A stretch of DNA of 64,000 bases from Methanolobus psychrotolerans (GTDB taxonomy: Archaea; Halobacteriota; Methanosarcinia; Methanosarcinales; Methanosarcinaceae), in NCBI RefSeq assembly GCF_002243045.1, contig NZ_MBKP01000009.1, positions 1-64,000 on the forward strand, read 5' to 3'. The notes beneath the pieces are model-generated. The model searched no databases. It was not told where the DNA came from and saw only the letters and a program-made list of their open reading frames with translations. Of this stretch, positions 1 to 12,893 are shown piece after piece. The translations under genes were made by a program, and so were the position numbers. Each line of letters starts with the position of its first letter. Within the stretch, counting starts at the first letter, position 1.

Positions 1-413
1 TCAGAATGACGAAAGTACAACAGAAGATATCCGGTACCTTCCGTAGTGAACAAGGTGCGAGAAATTTCTGCCGGATAAGAGGATACGTTTCTACTGTTAG
101 CAAGAATTCCATGTCTGTTATAGACTCAATTAATGCAATATTCTATGAGGGTTCACTTATTCCAATATTGCAGAATTGATCGTAGAGAGAGAAATCAGCT
201 TGGTGGAAGGGAGCTAGGCTGAATAGTTACCGATTTTTTAATAGTTGTGCACACTAATCCATTAAATTGGATGCTAAGATACAATTATCTGCCTATGCTT
301 CTTGACTAATAGGTAATCATTCAAGAACAACAAATTTTGTCTTTTTCTTCATCTTTTATCCAAAACTATATCTCTCCTAAAGTCATCATTTCCTGCTGTA
401 AGGAGCCAACAAT

Positions 414-2774
414 ATGCGAATTGGAATATATATCTGTCATTGCGGGCTGAACATAGCACATACTATAAACGTCAACTCACTGCGGGACAAGGTCAGTAAG
501 CTGGATGGTGTTGCAGTTGCAAAGGACATACAGTTCATGTGTTCTGATTCGGGACAGGATTCTATAGTCCAGGACATAAAGGAACATGACCTGAACCATA
601 TTCTTGTGGCAGCCTGTTCTCCCCATCTGCATGAGCAGACATTCAAGAGGGTGCTGGAGAAAGCAGGTCTTAATCCTTTTATGCTTGAGATGGTCAATAT
701 CCGTGAGCAGTGTTCATGGGTGCACATGGAAGATCCGCAGATGGCAACCCAGAAGGCATTCGATCTTATCAGGATGGGCATAGCCAGGCTCAAACTGCTG
801 GATCCGCTGCAGATTAAGAAAGTGTCTGTTACAAAGGATGTACTTGTTATCGGTGGGGGTGTTGCAGGAATAGAGGCGGCACTGACCCTTGCCAACTCCG
901 GTTATCACGTTTTTATGGTGGAAAAAGAGCCAACCATCGGCGGGAAGATGGCACTGCTCAATGAGGTATTCCCTACCAACGACTGCTCTATCTGTGTGCT
1001 TGCCCCAAAGATGACGGATGTGAACCAACATCCAAACATCGACCTCATCACCCTTGCAGAAGTTACCGAGGTCACAGGCCCTGTAGGCAATTTTCATGTT
1101 ACAGTGACTGCAAAGCCCAGATATGTCATAGAGGACAAATGCAAAGGCTGCGTAGATGAATGCGGACGTGTCTGCCCGGTGGAGATACCCAACAGGTTTG
1201 ACTTCGGGCTTGGGAAAACAAAAGCCATCAATATGCCTATCCCCCAGGCAGTTCCACAGGTCGTCTATATTGACAGTGAGTTCTGCGTAGGCTGCGGACT
1301 CTGTAAACAGGCATGTCCGGCAGATGCTGTTGACTATCACCAGAAAGAAGAAAAGCTTGAATTCACAGTCGGTGCTATTATCCTTGCAACCGGGTACAGC
1401 CATTTTGATGCATCACGAAAGCAGGAGTATGGTTATGGCATCTATCCTGATGTGATCACTAATATGGAACTAGAGCGCCTTCTCAACGCCTCCGGTCCTA
1501 CAAGAGGCAAGGTACTTTCCCCGTCAACAATGGAAATACCGAAAAAAGTCGCATTCATCCAGTGCGTCGGTTCAAGGGACGAGCAGGTAGGCAATCCTTA
1601 TTGTTCCAGGGTCTGCTGCATGTCCAGCATGAAGAATGCCCAGTTGCTCAAGGAACGTTATCCTGATATTGACATTACTATTCACTACATAGACATACGT
1701 GCGTCAGGGGAGATGTATGAGGAATATTACATACGCACCCAGGCAATGGGTGTCAATTTCATCCGTGGCAAAGTAGGCGAGATACTGCGGGATTGCCAGG
1801 GCAGGCCAAACCTGCGCTATGAGGATACTCTTACCGGTGAGATTTGCCAGGACCCTTATGACCTCGTTGTCCTTGCAACAGGCATGGAAGCCGTCAAAGA
1901 TGCTGACAGGATCTCCAGAGTACTGAACCTTACACGACGCACAGACCGTTTCTTCTCTATTGCACATCCCAAGATGCGCCCTGTTGATTCGCATGTAAAA
2001 GGTATATACATAGCAGGCTGTGCTTCTGGTCCTAAGGAGATCCAGGTATCCATAGCGCAGGGAAGTGCTGCTGCTGCCAAGGTCATGCAACTGCTGGCAA
2101 AAGGCGAGCTGGAAATGGACCCCCTAAGTGCCCATGTGAATCCTGATCGGTGCATAGGGTGTGGTATTTGTGTGGATGCATGTAAGTTCAATAAAATAAA
2201 CCTCATTGACCGCAAAGCTGTGGTTGACGAACTCTCCTGTATGGGATGCGGTGCATGCAGTGCATCCTGTCCCGCCGATGCCATATGGATGCGTAACAGC
2301 ACTGATGAGCAGATAATCGCCCAGATACATGCTGCCACCGAGGTCAAATCCGAATTCCCGCTTATTGTGGCTTTCCTCTGCAACTGGTGCAGTTATACAT
2401 GTGCAGACCTTGCAGGCACATCAAGAATACAATACCCTACAAATATCCGCATCATCCGTGTCATGTGTGCCGGGCGTGTAGACCCCTCCTTTGTACTTGA
2501 AGCCCTTGAAAGCGGTGCTGACGGTGTACTTGTTGCCGGATGCCGGCTGGGAGAATGTCATTACATCTTTGCGAATTATAACGCAAAACACCGGATGGAA
2601 GCACTGAAGGAAGTGCTTGAGGACGTGGGCATAGACCCTGGACGCCTCAATGTGGAATGGATATCGGCCTCCGAAGGTGAGAGGTTTGCCAGCTCCATTG
2701 TAGGCTTTGTTGACTATCTGGATAAGATCGGTCCAATAGGTTCTGAGATCAGGGACACGGAGGGGAAGCAGTGA
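414..2774 (+). CDS. hdrA: CoB-CoM heterodisulfide reductase subunit A with C-terminal MvhD-like domain (HdrA2-type)
   Basis: GGGVAGIEAALTLANSGY FAD motif, several CxxCxxCxxxC ferredoxin motifs, and a C-terminal MvhD-like block (FLCNWCSYTCADLAG...GCRLGECHY). Confidence 0.93.
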   Translation: MRIGIYICHCGLNIAHTINVNSLRDKVSKLDGVAVAKDIQFMCSDSGQDSIVQDIKEHDLNHILVAACSPHLHEQTFKRVLEKAGLNPFMLEMVNIREQCSWVHMEDPQMATQKAFDLIRMGIARLKLLDPLQIKKVSVTKDVLVIGGGVAGIEAALTLANSGYHVFMVEKEPTIGGKMALLNEVFPTNDCSICVLAPKMTDVNQHPNIDLITLAEVTEVTGPVGNFHVTVTAKPRYVIEDKCKGCVDECGRVCPVEIPNRFDFGLGKTKAINMPIPQAVPQVVYIDSEFCVGCGLCKQACPADAVDYHQKEEKLEFTVGAIILATGYSHFDASRKQEYGYGIYPDVITNMELERLLNASGPTRGKVLSPSTMEIPKKVAFIQCVGSRDEQVGNPYCSRVCCMSSMKNAQLLKERYPDIDITIHYIDIRASGEMYEEYYIRTQAMGVNFIRGKVGEILRDCQGRPNLRYEDTLTGEICQDPYDLVVLATGMEAVKDADRISRVLNLTRRTDRFFSIAHPKMRPVDSHVKGIYIAGCASGPKEIQVSIAQGSAAAAKVMQLLAKGELEMDPLSAHVNPDRCIGCGICVDACKFNKINLIDRKAVVDELSCMGCGACSASCPADAIWMRNSTDEQIIAQIHAATEVKSEFPLIVAFLCNWCSYTCADLAGTSRIQYPTNIRIIRVMCAGRVDPSFVLEALESGADGVLVAGCRLGECHYIFANYNAKHRMEALKEVLEDVGIDPGRLNVEWISASEGERFASSIVGFVDYLDKIGPIGSEIRDTEGKQ

Positions 2775-4102
2775 CCGGAGAATGCAGGGAAAGCTCTCTA
2801 TGTGTTGATAAGGACATGGATATAGAGGGTTCTCATTTCATATACCGCCAGATAACTGATAAGTCTGTGAAGTTCCTCGATTATGATTATAAGAGGTGCG
2901 TGGGTTGTGGGATATGTGTGGGTCTTTGCCCTACAAAGGCTCTGGAACTTGGCCCTATGCAGGAGATATCCACAGGACTTGATGCCCCTCCTGTGATGAT
3001 GGATCTTGAGAAGTGCACTTTCTGTTCCATGTGCGCCAACTTCTGCCCGGTCAATGCCTTTAAAATGACTGCAGAAGGCGATTTTCCTGAAAAGGAAGAT
3101 TTCCCTGAATATGACTCCTATGTTATCATGAACGAAAAATGCCTGCCATGTGCACTTTGCAGGGCAGCATGTCCGGAGGAGGCCATAGACGTGCAGTTCA
3201 CTTTCCCGAAAAAAGAGGAGATAGCACCTTTTAAGGAAGATGCAGAAGGTGAGATAGAGATCGACACTGAGAAATGCAATTTCTGTGGCTTATGTGCGGA
3301 GTTCTGTGATGCTTTCCTTCTTGTGGAAAAGGAAGCAATTCCAACTGATCCAAAGCCATTTGACCTGCTTCTTGTTGATGAGGATAAATGTGATTACTGT
3401 GTGCTCTGCCAGGATCTGTGCCCCGAGGATGCCATAAAGGTCAAAGGCGAAAAAAGAGGCGAAGCTCCGCAGATCGAGGGAATTGTCACTGTGGATGATG
3501 AGAAATGCACCCGATGCACCTGGTGCCAGGTTGTCTGTCCTTATGATGCTGTGGATATCAAAAAACAGTTTGAGGGTCAGCTTACCCTGGTGGAAGTCAA
3601 CATCGATAAATGTGATCCTCAGGGTTGCCATGGGTGTTTCAATGTATGTCCCTCCCACCTGTGGTATGTACCCGAAAATGGAGCTAAGATCGCAATAAAA
3701 GAGGATTATTGTACCTATTGCGGTGCCTGTGTCAATGCATGTCCCAAGGATGTTATGAAAGTTGTCAGGACAAAGGTGCATCATACAGATATTCCGGATT
3801 CTCCCTGGGCCGGCCAGTGGAAGGATGCTGTGGATTCCATGGTAACTGAAAAGAGGAACTATCCGGATGTTTCCAGGGCTCTTGAAGTTGAGAAGGAAGT
3901 CCATAAAGAGCATGTTGAAGTGGAACTTCCCAGAGTTGATGTTTCACTCCTTAAATTGGCAAAGGAACGTATCGGAAAGGCAAAACCATTGCTTGACAAT
4001 GTGAAGCTTAGGAAAATGCTTGAGGACTGTCCTTCTGATGATGTGCGTGAAGAGTTCCGTAAAAAGATACAGAAGGAAATCAAACGGAACTTCGAACAAT
4101 AA
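2771..4102 (+). CDS. polyferredoxin (multiple 4Fe-4S) partner of HdrA
   Basis: GTG start overlaps the hdrA stop (GTGA); many CxxCxxCxxxCP motifs. Confidence 0.88.
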   Translation: MTGECRESSLCVDKDMDIEGSHFIYRQITDKSVKFLDYDYKRCVGCGICVGLCPTKALELGPMQEISTGLDAPPVMMDLEKCTFCSMCANFCPVNAFKMTAEGDFPEKEDFPEYDSYVIMNEKCLPCALCRAACPEEAIDVQFTFPKKEEIAPFKEDAEGEIEIDTEKCNFCGLCAEFCDAFLLVEKEAIPTDPKPFDLLLVDEDKCDYCVLCQDLCPEDAIKVKGEKRGEAPQIEGIVTVDDEKCTRCTWCQVVCPYDAVDIKKQFEGQLTLVEVNIDKCDPQGCHGCFNVCPSHLWYVPENGAKIAIKEDYCTYCGACVNACPKDVMKVVRTKVHHTDIPDSPWAGQWKDAVDSMVTEKRNYPDVSRALEVEKEVHKEHVEVELPRVDVSLLKLAKERIGKAKPLLDNVKLRKMLEDCPSDDVREEFRKKIQKEIKRNFEQ

Positions 4103-4191
4103 CTTTATACCTGCGTGCGCGTTTTGTTGTGTAGATATCTTAACTATAATTCAAAAGATCCTAATTATTCATTTATACGGTGAGATTTTCC

Positions 4192-6093
4192 ATGAATGAT
4201 AAATTCAACTATGCTGAACTGGGTTTGAAATGCGGTCTTGAGATTCACCAGCAACTGGACTCAAAAGAGAAACTTTTCTGCAGGTGCCCCACAAAGATAC
4301 GGAACATAGAAGAATCCAGCCACGAATTCTTCCGTTATCTTCGCCCTACAGCAAGTGAGATGGGAGAAACTGACAGGGCTGCCCTGGAACAGTCCAAGCT
4401 CAGGCGTAAGTACGTTTACAAAGCATATGATACCACCTGCCTTGTAGAGAACGATGATGAGCCTCCCACAGAAGTAAACAGGGAAGCCCTTGACATTGCG
4501 CTTAGTATTACAAAGCTGATGAATATGGTACCTGTGGACCAGGTGCACGTAATGCGCAAGATAGTGGTTGACGGATCCAATACATCTGGTTTCCAGAGAA
4601 CTGCTTTCCTAGCCAAGGATGGTTATCTTGATACTTCTGTTGGCCCGGTTGGTGTGGGTGTGCTCTGCCTTGAGGAAGAGGCATGCCAGAAGATAGAAGA
4701 TCAAGGCGATTCTATAATATACTCCCTGGACCGCCTTGGCATTCCACTGGTTGAGATCGGTACAGACCCGGATATCATCTCCCCGGCACACGCAAAGGAA
4801 ACTGCACAGCAGATCGGTATGCTGCTGCGTTCCACAGGAAAAGTGAAACGTGGTCTTGGAACTATTCGCCAGGACGTTAACATATCCATTGCAAAGGGTG
4901 CACGTGTGGAACTTAAAGGCGTGCAGGCTCTTGATATGATAGAGACCATGGTTGAGCGTGAAGTAGAGCGACAGGTCAATCTCCTTGCAATTAAAGGTGA
5001 ACTTCTGGAGCGTGGCGCATCCGTATGTGACACAATTTTCGATGTAACTGAACTATTCATGGAAACGCAGTCCAAGGTTGTCAAAAAGACCATCAGGAGT
5101 GGTAAGGTCTATGCTATACTTCTGCGCGGCTTTGACGGATTTGTGGGAAGGGAAGTACAACCGGGAAGGCGTCTTGGTACCGAATTCTCAGACCGTGCAA
5201 AGACATCAGGTGTGGGGGGCATATTCCATACTGATGAACTTCCAAATTATGGTATAACTGAAGAGGAAGTGCAGGCACTGCGCACAGAAGTTGGTGCCGG
5301 TGAGAATGATGCTGTTATTATGGTTGCAGACCGTGAGGAGCGTGCCAGGGGTGCCATGGAAAGTGTCATAGCCCGTGCTAAGGAGGCACTGCAAGGTGTA
5401 CCGGAGGAAACACGCAGGGCACTTCCGGATGGGAATAACTCTTATTTAAGACCGCTTCCAGGTGCTGCAAGGATGTATCCTGAGACCGATGTTCCACAGG
5501 TGAATATCTCGGCCGGATATTTCGCTTCAATTGAAAAACCCGAACTTCTCACCGAAAGGGCAAAACGATTCGAGTCGGAGTTAGGGCTTCACCGAGAGCT
5601 TGCCGAGAAAATGGCATATTCAACATACCTTCCACTGTTTGAAGAGATAATCCAACTCATAGGCGATAACCAATACGTCAATGCAACTCTGGTGGTTAGG
5701 ACACTTACAGGAACGCTGCCCGAACTGAAACGTGACGGTGTGGAAACAGACAAACTTGAGGACAGTCACTTCATAGAAGTGTTCAGCCTCCTTGCGGAAG
5801 GCGGGGTTGCAAAGGAAGCTATTGACGGTTTGCTTCGTACGATCGCCGTTGAACCGGGAATGTCTGCAAAGGATGCAGCCTCAAAGATGGGGTTTGGAAA
5901 TCTGGATGTGTCTGAAGTCGAGGAAATGGTGGAGTCTGTCATAATGCAGCGCCAGGATTTTGTGAGAGAGAAGGGTTTGGGGGCTGTGGGTCCTCTTATG
6001 GGTGTAGTGATGGCTGAGGTTCGCGGGAAGGTTGACGGTAAGATTTTGAACGAAATTCTGAAACAAAAGATTAATAAATATATGGCTACATAA
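4192..6093 (+). CDS. gatE: Glu-tRNA(Gln) amidotransferase subunit E
   Basis: [25 protein letters not shown]...; start moved from 4180 to the ATG at 4192 behind a GGTGAG RBS. Confidence 0.95.
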   Translation: MNDKFNYAELGLKCGLEIHQQLDSKEKLFCRCPTKIRNIEESSHEFFRYLRPTASEMGETDRAALEQSKLRRKYVYKAYDTTCLVENDDEPPTEVNREALDIALSITKLMNMVPVDQVHVMRKIVVDGSNTSGFQRTAFLAKDGYLDTSVGPVGVGVLCLEEEACQKIEDQGDSIIYSLDRLGIPLVEIGTDPDIISPAHAKETAQQIGMLLRSTGKVKRGLGTIRQDVNISIAKGARVELKGVQALDMIETMVEREVERQVNLLAIKGELLERGASVCDTIFDVTELFMETQSKVVKKTIRSGKVYAILLRGFDGFVGREVQPGRRLGTEFSDRAKTSGVGGIFHTDELPNYGITEEEVQALRTEVGAGENDAVIMVADREERARGAMESVIARAKEALQGVPEETRRALPDGNNSYLRPLPGAARMYPETDVPQVNISAGYFASIEKPELLTERAKRFESELGLHRELAEKMAYSTYLPLFEEIIQLIGDNQYVNATLVVRTLTGTLPELKRDGVETDKLEDSHFIEVFSLLAEGGVAKEAIDGLLRTIAVEPGMSAKDAASKMGFGNLDVSEVEEMVESVIMQRQDFVREKGLGAVGPLMGVVMAEVRGKVDGKILNEILKQKINKYMAT

Positions 6094-6103
6094 TATATTT
6101 TCG

Positions 6104-7177
6104 ATGTGTATTTCTTTTACGATCAGGTTCAGAGAATTATTGAGCAGGTTTTTTTTCCTGCTTGTTTTTTTGGTTTTGTTTGTATCATTTGGATCTGGAA
6201 CTCTTGTCATTGAAAGTGATGAAAAGCTTACCAGTACCACAGGTGCCGGTCATCCTTCATGGAGTCCGGATGGAAAGAAGATAGTCTATACTGCCAATCA
6301 GGCAATATGGATTATGAACAGTGACGGTTCCGGACAAAAGAAACTGTACGACGGGCTTGCCTGGGAAGGGGATCCACAGTTCAATGAGGATGGTACAAAG
6401 ATCTATTTTGCCACGGAAAGTAAAAAAGCCTATTCTGCACGCTATATTAGTATCCATGTGATGGATCGGGATGGTAATAACGGTCTCAAACTTACAGAAA
6501 CCACAGATTCCAGAGCACCTTCCGTAAGTCCGGATGGCACCAGACTGGCATATGCTTCACGTGCTTCTGGCAATTATGATATATGGGTCATGACAACTGA
6601 CGGAACCGATAAGGTCCGGCTTACTGATGCTGCAGTTGACGAGAGTTCTCCTTCCTGGAGCCCTGATGGGAGTACAATTGTCTATTCTTCCATGGGGGAT
6701 ATTTTGACAATTGGTATCGATGCTGTAAGGCCAGTTAAACTTACAAATGACTCGTATAACAACGTTGAACCCGCCTATAGCCCGGATGGGAAAATAATTG
6801 CCTATGCCTCTGATCTTGGAGGGGATTATGACCTGTGGATTATGGATTCCACTGGCAGCTCTGAAATGCAACTGACAAGTGATCTTTCTTCAGAAAGAGC
6901 TCCTTCATGGAGTCCGGATGGCCGGAAAATAGCCTATGTGTCTGACAGGACCGGGAAATACAATATATGGGTTATGACCATTGGAAATGAGGAGATAGAA
7001 TTTGAAAATTCTGAAGTGCCTGTAGAAGCGAAAGAAAGGGAAATCAACAATGCACATGTTGAAAATTTGCGTGAATATGCTGTAAACAAGCCCGGAGAAT
7101 TCATAGGTATAGTACTTTTGGTATCTTTTGGATTTGTTTTTTTGATTGTCGGATCTTTTATGCGCAAGATCTCATAA
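6104..7177 (+). CDS. TolB-like beta-propeller protein with N- and C-terminal hydrophobic segments
   Basis: Repeated PSWSPDGxxIVY / DIWVM blades; C-terminal IVLLVSFGFVFLIVGS. Confidence 0.8.
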   Translation: MCISFTIRFRELLSRFFFLLVFLVLFVSFGSGTLVIESDEKLTSTTGAGHPSWSPDGKKIVYTANQAIWIMNSDGSGQKKLYDGLAWEGDPQFNEDGTKIYFATESKKAYSARYISIHVMDRDGNNGLKLTETTDSRAPSVSPDGTRLAYASRASGNYDIWVMTTDGTDKVRLTDAAVDESSPSWSPDGSTIVYSSMGDILTIGIDAVRPVKLTNDSYNNVEPAYSPDGKIIAYASDLGGDYDLWIMDSTGSSEMQLTSDLSSERAPSWSPDGRKIAYVSDRTGKYNIWVMTIGNEEIEFENSEVPVEAKEREINNAHVENLREYAVNKPGEFIGIVLLVSFGFVFLIVGSFMRKIS

Positions 7178-7268
7178 CTTTACTTTTGTACTTTACTTCC
7201 TGTAAAAAGTAAAAAACTCATCGCAACGCTTATAGCCTATTCATCACATCTATTCGCAGGTTCTAAAG

Positions 7269-8366
7269 ATGAATGCAGTACTAGGATTAGAAGATGGGAC
7301 AATTGTTAAAGGCACTGGTTTCGGTGCTGAAGGTATCGTTTCCGGGGAACTTGTTTTCACAACTCAATACACTGGCTATGAGGAGGCTCTCACAGATCCT
7401 TCCTATAAAGGCCAGATCCTTATGTTCACCTATCCTCTCATCGGCAATTACGGTGTCAGTAACAACTGTTTTGAATCCGATGGTGTAAAAGCTGAAGGTC
7501 TTGTGGTCAGGGAGGCGTGTCCCGAGCCGTCCCACCACATGTCAAAAAAGACCATTTTCCAGCTTATGGAAGACGAAGGCAAGCCCGGCATCGCAGGCGT
7601 GGATACACGAATGCTAACTATAAAGACCCGTGAACACGGGACAATGCGCGCAGCTCTTATCAACGGCAGTGACGATGGCGAGGAGGCAGTCAGGATAGCA
7701 CGTGCCCAGAAGAGCATATCGGATATCGATTTCATATCACAGGTATCCTGCCCGCAGCCATTTCGGCTTGAAAGCCCGGTCAGGGACCCGAAAAACCCAC
7801 TCAATGTGGTCCTTGTGGACTGTGGCCGTAAGCTGAGCATTGAAAGGAGTCTGCTGGCAAGGGGAATGGATGTGACCGTTGTACCGGGCAATGCGCCGGT
7901 TTCAATGATCCAGTCCTATGAGCCTGACCTCCTGTTCTTCTCGAATGGACCAGGAGACCCGTTAAAGGCACAGGACGCGATATCAGCTGTAAAACACTTT
8001 GCAGGCGAGTTACCGATAGTCGGTATATGTCTGGGCCACCAGATAATTTCCCTCGCACTTGGAGCAGAGACATACAAGCTGAAATTCGGTCACAGGGGCG
8101 CAAACCAGCCTGTAAAGGACCTGGAAACCGGAATAGTGCACATCACTTCCCAGAACCACGGTTTTGCGGTTGATGGTGATTCCTTTGAAGAGGCAGAAGT
8201 AGCGATCACTCAGTTCAATACAAATGACAAGACCGTTGAAGGTATTGCCCATAAGTATCTGGACATATTCAGTGTACAGTACCACCCGGATGCGCACCCC
8301 GGACCGCTTGATTCAGAAAAGATATTCTTTGAAAAGGTACTCAAACTTGCAGGAGGGAAAAAATAA
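7269..8366 (+). CDS. carA: carbamoyl-phosphate synthase small subunit
   Basis: [31 protein letters not shown] glutaminase motif; overlaps carB. Confidence 0.97.
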   Translation: MNAVLGLEDGTIVKGTGFGAEGIVSGELVFTTQYTGYEEALTDPSYKGQILMFTYPLIGNYGVSNNCFESDGVKAEGLVVREACPEPSHHMSKKTIFQLMEDEGKPGIAGVDTRMLTIKTREHGTMRAALINGSDDGEEAVRIARAQKSISDIDFISQVSCPQPFRLESPVRDPKNPLNVVLVDCGRKLSIERSLLARGMDVTVVPGNAPVSMIQSYEPDLLFFSNGPGDPLKAQDAISAVKHFAGELPIVGICLGHQIISLALGAETYKLKFGHRGANQPVKDLETGIVHITSQNHGFAVDGDSFEEAEVAITQFNTNDKTVEGIAHKYLDIFSVQYHPDAHPGPLDSEKIFFEKVLKLAGGKK

Positions 8367-11300
8367 TGCCAAAGTGTGAAGACATTAAAAAAGTACTCCT
8401 GATAGGTTCAGGACCTATTATGATAGGGCAGGGCGCAGAGTTTGACTTCTCCGGCAGCCAGGCATGCAGGTCACTTAAGGAAGAAGGACTGCAGGTTGTG
8501 CTTGTCAACTCAAACCCCGCAACTATAATGACCGACCCCGAGATGGCAGATGCGGTCTACATCGAACCCATTGAAGTAAAAGCGGTGGAGAAGATCATCG
8601 CAAAGGAAAGACCTGACGGTATCATTGCAGGTATAGGAGGACAGACCGGCCTTAATATAACAAGTGAGCTTGCAGAGCATGGGATCCTTGAGAAGTACAA
8701 TGTCCGGCTCCTTGGAACTCCCCTTGACGCGATCAAGAATACCGAAGACCGTGAGCTGTTCAAGAGGACAATGGAGAGGATAGGGGAAAAAGTACCCCGC
8801 AGCAGGGCCATATCCACGCTCAAGGAAGCAGAAGAAATTATAGATGAACTCGGACTTCCTCTTATCATCCGTCCGGCATATACTCTTGGTGGCGCAGGCG
8901 GCGGTATCGCTCACTCAAAGGAAGAACTTCTTGAAATTACTGAAAGGGGTCTTCGCCGAAGCCGTATCAGCCAGGTGCTGATAGAGGAAAGTGTTCTGGG
9001 CTGGAAGGAATTCGAGTATGAGGTAATGCGTGATTCCAATGATACATGCATAGTTATCTGTAATATGGAAAACCTTGACCCAATGGGAGTACACACCGGT
9101 GAGTCTATTGTAGTTACCCCTTCCCAGACCCTCAGTGATGTGGAACACCAGATGTTAAGGACCGCTGCCATTAAGATCATAAGGGCATTAGGTATTGAGG
9201 GTGGCTGTAACATCCAGTTTGCTGTAAAGGATGGCGACTACCGTATAGTGGAAGTCAATCCACGTGTATCACGTTCATCAGCCCTTGCATCAAAGGCAAC
9301 AGGCTACCCTATAGCCAGGGTTACAGCAAAGATAGCTATCGGCATGACACTGGATGAGATCCTCAACGATGTGACCAAGAAGACACCTGCATCATTTGAG
9401 CCTACAATCGACTACATCGTTACGAAGATACCCAGGTGGCCATTTGATAAGTTCGTTAATGCGGACAAGACCCTTACCACTGCCATGAAGAGCACCGGAG
9501 AAGTAATGGCTATTGGACGCACCATCGAGGAGTCACTATTAAAAGCTGTGCGTTCCCTTGATATCAAAATGGACTTTGGTACCGATGAGTGGTCCAACAA
9601 TGAGGTAAAAACCCTGCTCCAGACGCCTACAAGTGAGCGCCTGTTCGTAATGTACCATGCTCTTTGCAATAGTTTCTCAGTGGAAGATGTATCCCAGTTA
9701 ACAGGTATTGATATATTCTTCATCAGGAAGCTTAAAAACATTATTGATATGGAAGACATGGTCAGAGAAGAAGGTTTCTCCGGAAACGTATCTGATGACA
9801 TGATGCGGGATGCTAAACGCATCGGGCTTACTGACACCCGTATTGCCGAACTTACCGGCAAGACACGTGAACAGATCAATGACCAGAGGCGCAAAGCAGG
9901 TATCACCAGCACATACAAGATGGTAGATACATGTGCAGCGGAATTTGCGGCAGAAACTCCTTATTATTATTCATGTTACGAACAGATGTGTGAAGCAGAC
10001 CCTTCCGACCGTAAGAAAATACTGATACTCGGTTCAGGACCTATACGCATAGGACAGGGAATAGAGTTCGATTACTGCACGGTTCATGCGGTTGCAGCTA
10101 TCCGTGAGGCAGGTATCGAAACCCATATCATCAACAACAACCCGGAAACAGTCTCTACTGACTATGACACATCTGACAAGCTTTTCTTTGAGCCCCTCAC
10201 ACTTGAAGACGTGATGAATGTTATCGATAAAGAAAATCCTGATGCTGTGCTTGTGCAGTTTGGAGGGCAGACATCCGTAAACCTTGCGCTTCCTCTTGAA
10301 AAGGAACTTAATAGGCGCACTGATCTTAAGACTGTTATTCTTGGTACATCTCCTGCAGATATAGATGTGGCAGAGGACCGTGAGAAGTTCAACCTGAGGA
10401 TGGGCAAGCTGGGGATCAACCAGCCGGATGCGGGTTACGCCACATCACAGAACCAGGCCATTGAGATAGCCACACGGATCGGATACCCGGTACTGGTACG
10501 CCCTTCCTATGTGCTTGGTGGCCGTGCAATGGAGATCGTCTATGACCAGAATGACCTGGAGCGCTACATGCGTGAGGCTGTGAAAGTCTCACCAGAACAC
10601 CCAATACTTATCGACGATTTCCTTGAGGGGGCCGTTGAGATAGATGTTGATGCAGTATGTGACGGCAAGGACGTACTTATTGGTGCCATCATGGAACACA
10701 TCGAGGAAGCAGGTGTTCACTCAGGTGACTCTGCATGTGTTATCCCGCCGCAGTCACTCTCAGAAGAGGTTCTTGAAATTGTACGCGATTATACCCGCAA
10801 GATCGCACTTGCACTGAATGTGAAGGGTCTTGTGAACATCCAGATGGCAAAGAAAGGGGACAAGGTCTTCGTCCTTGAAGCAAATCCCCGTTCAAGCAGG
10901 ACCATACCATTTGTGTCTAAGGCAGTTGGCCTGCCTCTTGCAAAGATAGCAGCTCGTGTTATCATGGGACAGAGCCTGGAGGAGCAGGGCTATTCAACAT
11001 GCAATGAGCCTAAAGTCAATCATGTTTCTGTGAAGGAAGTTCTCCTGCCCTTTGACAAGCTCCCCGGAGCAGACCCTGTGCTTGGTCCTGAAATGAAGAG
11101 TACCGGAGAGGTCATGGGTATAGATTACGATTATGGAAGGGCATTCTTCAAGGCACAGCTCAGCGCTGATAACCTGCTCCCGCTTACGGGAAAGGTATTC
11201 CTTTCAGTAAGGGATGAGGACCGGGAACAGCTTATTGATGTTGCACGCAAGCTCAGGGATACAGGTATCGAACTGCTGGGTACAAAAGGTACGGCAGATT

Positions 11301-11590
11301 CCCTTTCTGAATATGGTATCGAAATGGGCATTGTGAAGAAGGTCCATGACGGCAGCCCCAATGTTATTGATATGATGCGCAGGTATGAGGTTGCTCTTGT
11401 CATCAATACCCCAAATGACAAACTATCCCGTGAGGACAGTTCAAGGATACGCCGTGCAGCTGTTGATTTCAAGGTACCTTACATCACCACCATCCAGGCC
11501 GCTATTGCAGCATCCAACGCGATCGTCGCCATGAAACAGGGTGAGGGAGACGTTAAGTCAATTAATGAGTATCACCGGGAGATCGCATAG
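8366..11590 (+). CDS. carB: carbamoyl-phosphate synthase large subunit
   Basis: [32 protein letters not shown] and the duplicated [20 protein letters not shown] half. Confidence 0.97.
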   Translation: MPKCEDIKKVLLIGSGPIMIGQGAEFDFSGSQACRSLKEEGLQVVLVNSNPATIMTDPEMADAVYIEPIEVKAVEKIIAKERPDGIIAGIGGQTGLNITSELAEHGILEKYNVRLLGTPLDAIKNTEDRELFKRTMERIGEKVPRSRAISTLKEAEEIIDELGLPLIIRPAYTLGGAGGGIAHSKEELLEITERGLRRSRISQVLIEESVLGWKEFEYEVMRDSNDTCIVICNMENLDPMGVHTGESIVVTPSQTLSDVEHQMLRTAAIKIIRALGIEGGCNIQFAVKDGDYRIVEVNPRVSRSSALASKATGYPIARVTAKIAIGMTLDEILNDVTKKTPASFEPTIDYIVTKIPRWPFDKFVNADKTLTTAMKSTGEVMAIGRTIEESLLKAVRSLDIKMDFGTDEWSNNEVKTLLQTPTSERLFVMYHALCNSFSVEDVSQLTGIDIFFIRKLKNIIDMEDMVREEGFSGNVSDDMMRDAKRIGLTDTRIAELTGKTREQINDQRRKAGITSTYKMVDTCAAEFAAETPYYYSCYEQMCEADPSDRKKILILGSGPIRIGQGIEFDYCTVHAVAAIREAGIETHIINNNPETVSTDYDTSDKLFFEPLTLEDVMNVIDKENPDAVLVQFGGQTSVNLALPLEKELNRRTDLKTVILGTSPADIDVAEDREKFNLRMGKLGINQPDAGYATSQNQAIEIATRIGYPVLVRPSYVLGGRAMEIVYDQNDLERYMREAVKVSPEHPILIDDFLEGAVEIDVDAVCDGKDVLIGAIMEHIEEAGVHSGDSACVIPPQSLSEEVLEIVRDYTRKIALALNVKGLVNIQMAKKGDKVFVLEANPRSSRTIPFVSKAVGLPLAKIAARVIMGQSLEEQGYSTCNEPKVNHVSVKEVLLPFDKLPGADPVLGPEMKSTGEVMGIDYDYGRAFFKAQLSADNLLPLTGKVFLSVRDEDREQLIDVARKLRDTGIELLGTKGTADSLSEYGIEMGIVKKVHDGSPNVIDMMRRYEVALVINTPNDKLSREDSSRIRRAAVDFKVPYITTIQAAIAASNAIVAMKQGEGDVKSINEYHREIA

Positions 11591-11616
11591 GTCTCCTGTA
11601 TTCAGGATCAGATATT

Positions 11617-12798
11617 ATGACAAAGAAAGTAGTACTTGCTTATTCAGGCGGACTTGACACTTCTGTGTGCATCCCGCTGCTCAAAGAGGAATACGGCTAC
11701 GATGAAGTTGTTACGGTAGCAGTAGATGTGGGACAGCCGGAAGAAGATGTTAAGCAGGCTGAAGAGAAAGCACAGAGGATAAGTGACAAGCATTTCACCC
11801 TTGATGTGCGTGAGGAGTTTGTCAGGGATTACATCTTCCCGCTCATCAGGGCTAACGGCGACTATGAAGGATATGTGATGGGCACATCCATTGCACGTCC
11901 CCTCATTGCCAGGAAGGTCGTTGAGATAGCAGAGAAGGAAAATGCTGTTGCACTTGCACACGGATGTACCGGCAAGGGTAATGACCAGCTTCGTTTTGAG
12001 GCAATCTTCCGCCTGACCGACATGGATGTCATCGCACCAATGAGGGACATGAACCTAACCCGTGAGTGGGAAATAGAGTATGCAAAGAAACACGGCATAC
12101 CTGTGACCGTCACAGCCGCAAAGCCATGGAGTGTGGATGAGAACATCTGGAGCCGCAGTATCGAAGGCGGTAAGCTGGAAGACCCCGGATACATACCACC
12201 TGAGGAGATCTACAAGTGGACCGTGTCCCCTGAATCAGCTCCTGCAGCACAGACCATGGTTATTGGTTTTGAGAACGGTGTCCCTGTTTCCCTTGACGGG
12301 AAAAAGATGGACGGTGTCGAGCTTATAATGAAGCTCAATGAGATAGCAGGTTCCCACGGTGTTGGCAGGACCGATATGATCGAGGACCGTGTCCTTGGAC
12401 TTAAGGCACGTGAGAACTATGAACACCCTGCAGCCACAGTGCTCCTTACAGCCCACAAGGATCTTGAGAAGCTTGTGCTCACCAGAGCAGAGCTGAAGTT
12501 CAAGAAAGGCGTGGATGAACAGTGGTCAGAGCTTGCCTACTATGGCCTTGTTGACGAGCCGCTCTACCATGACCTGAACGCTTTCATTAACAAGACACAG
12601 CAGCGTGTAGCTGGTACTGTGACCGTGAAACTGCACAAGGGCAGCGTCATGATACTTGCACGCACATCCCCGTATGCACTCTACTCAGAAGACCTCGTAT
12701 CCTTTGACAGTGCGACCATCAACCAGAAGGATGCGGAAGGGTTTGCAAAGTACCACGGTTTCCAGGCAAGGATGTATAAGAAGGTTGTTGAAAAGTAG
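11617..12798 (+). CDS. argG: argininosuccinate synthase
   Basis: [24 protein letters not shown]...[15 protein letters not shown]. Confidence 0.97.
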   Translation: MTKKVVLAYSGGLDTSVCIPLLKEEYGYDEVVTVAVDVGQPEEDVKQAEEKAQRISDKHFTLDVREEFVRDYIFPLIRANGDYEGYVMGTSIARPLIARKVVEIAEKENAVALAHGCTGKGNDQLRFEAIFRLTDMDVIAPMRDMNLTREWEIEYAKKHGIPVTVTAAKPWSVDENIWSRSIEGGKLEDPGYIPPEEIYKWTVSPESAPAAQTMVIGFENGVPVSLDGKKMDGVELIMKLNEIAGSHGVGRTDMIEDRVLGLKARENYEHPAATVLLTAHKDLEKLVLTRAELKFKKGVDEQWSELAYYGLVDEPLYHDLNAFINKTQQRVAGTVTVKLHKGSVMILARTSPYALYSEDLVSFDSATINQKDAEGFAKYHGFQARMYKKVVEK

Positions 12799-12805
12799 GA
12801 TCGTG

Positions 12806-12857
12806 TGCCGGGAAACCGGCAATTCATCCATTTTCTGCTCATTTTTTATTTTTACAT
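12806..12857 (+). terminator. hairpin TGCCGG-GAAA-CCGGCA followed by T-rich tract
   Basis: Perfect 6-bp stem with GNRA-type loop just after argG, then T-rich sequence. Confidence 0.45.
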
Positions 12858-12893
12858 TTCCTGTTGTTCCGGAAAAATCAGATAAATATAACT

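Noticed and set aside
1-413. A gene or RNA in the first 413 bp
   Set aside because: No ORF, tRNA or recognisable RNA motif; probably intergenic promoter region for hdrA.
437-2383. Antisense ORFs within hdrA, gatE, carAB, argG, glgP, UPF0182 and other genes
   Set aside because: Opposite strand encodes well-supported proteins; the antisense translations have no recognisable domains.
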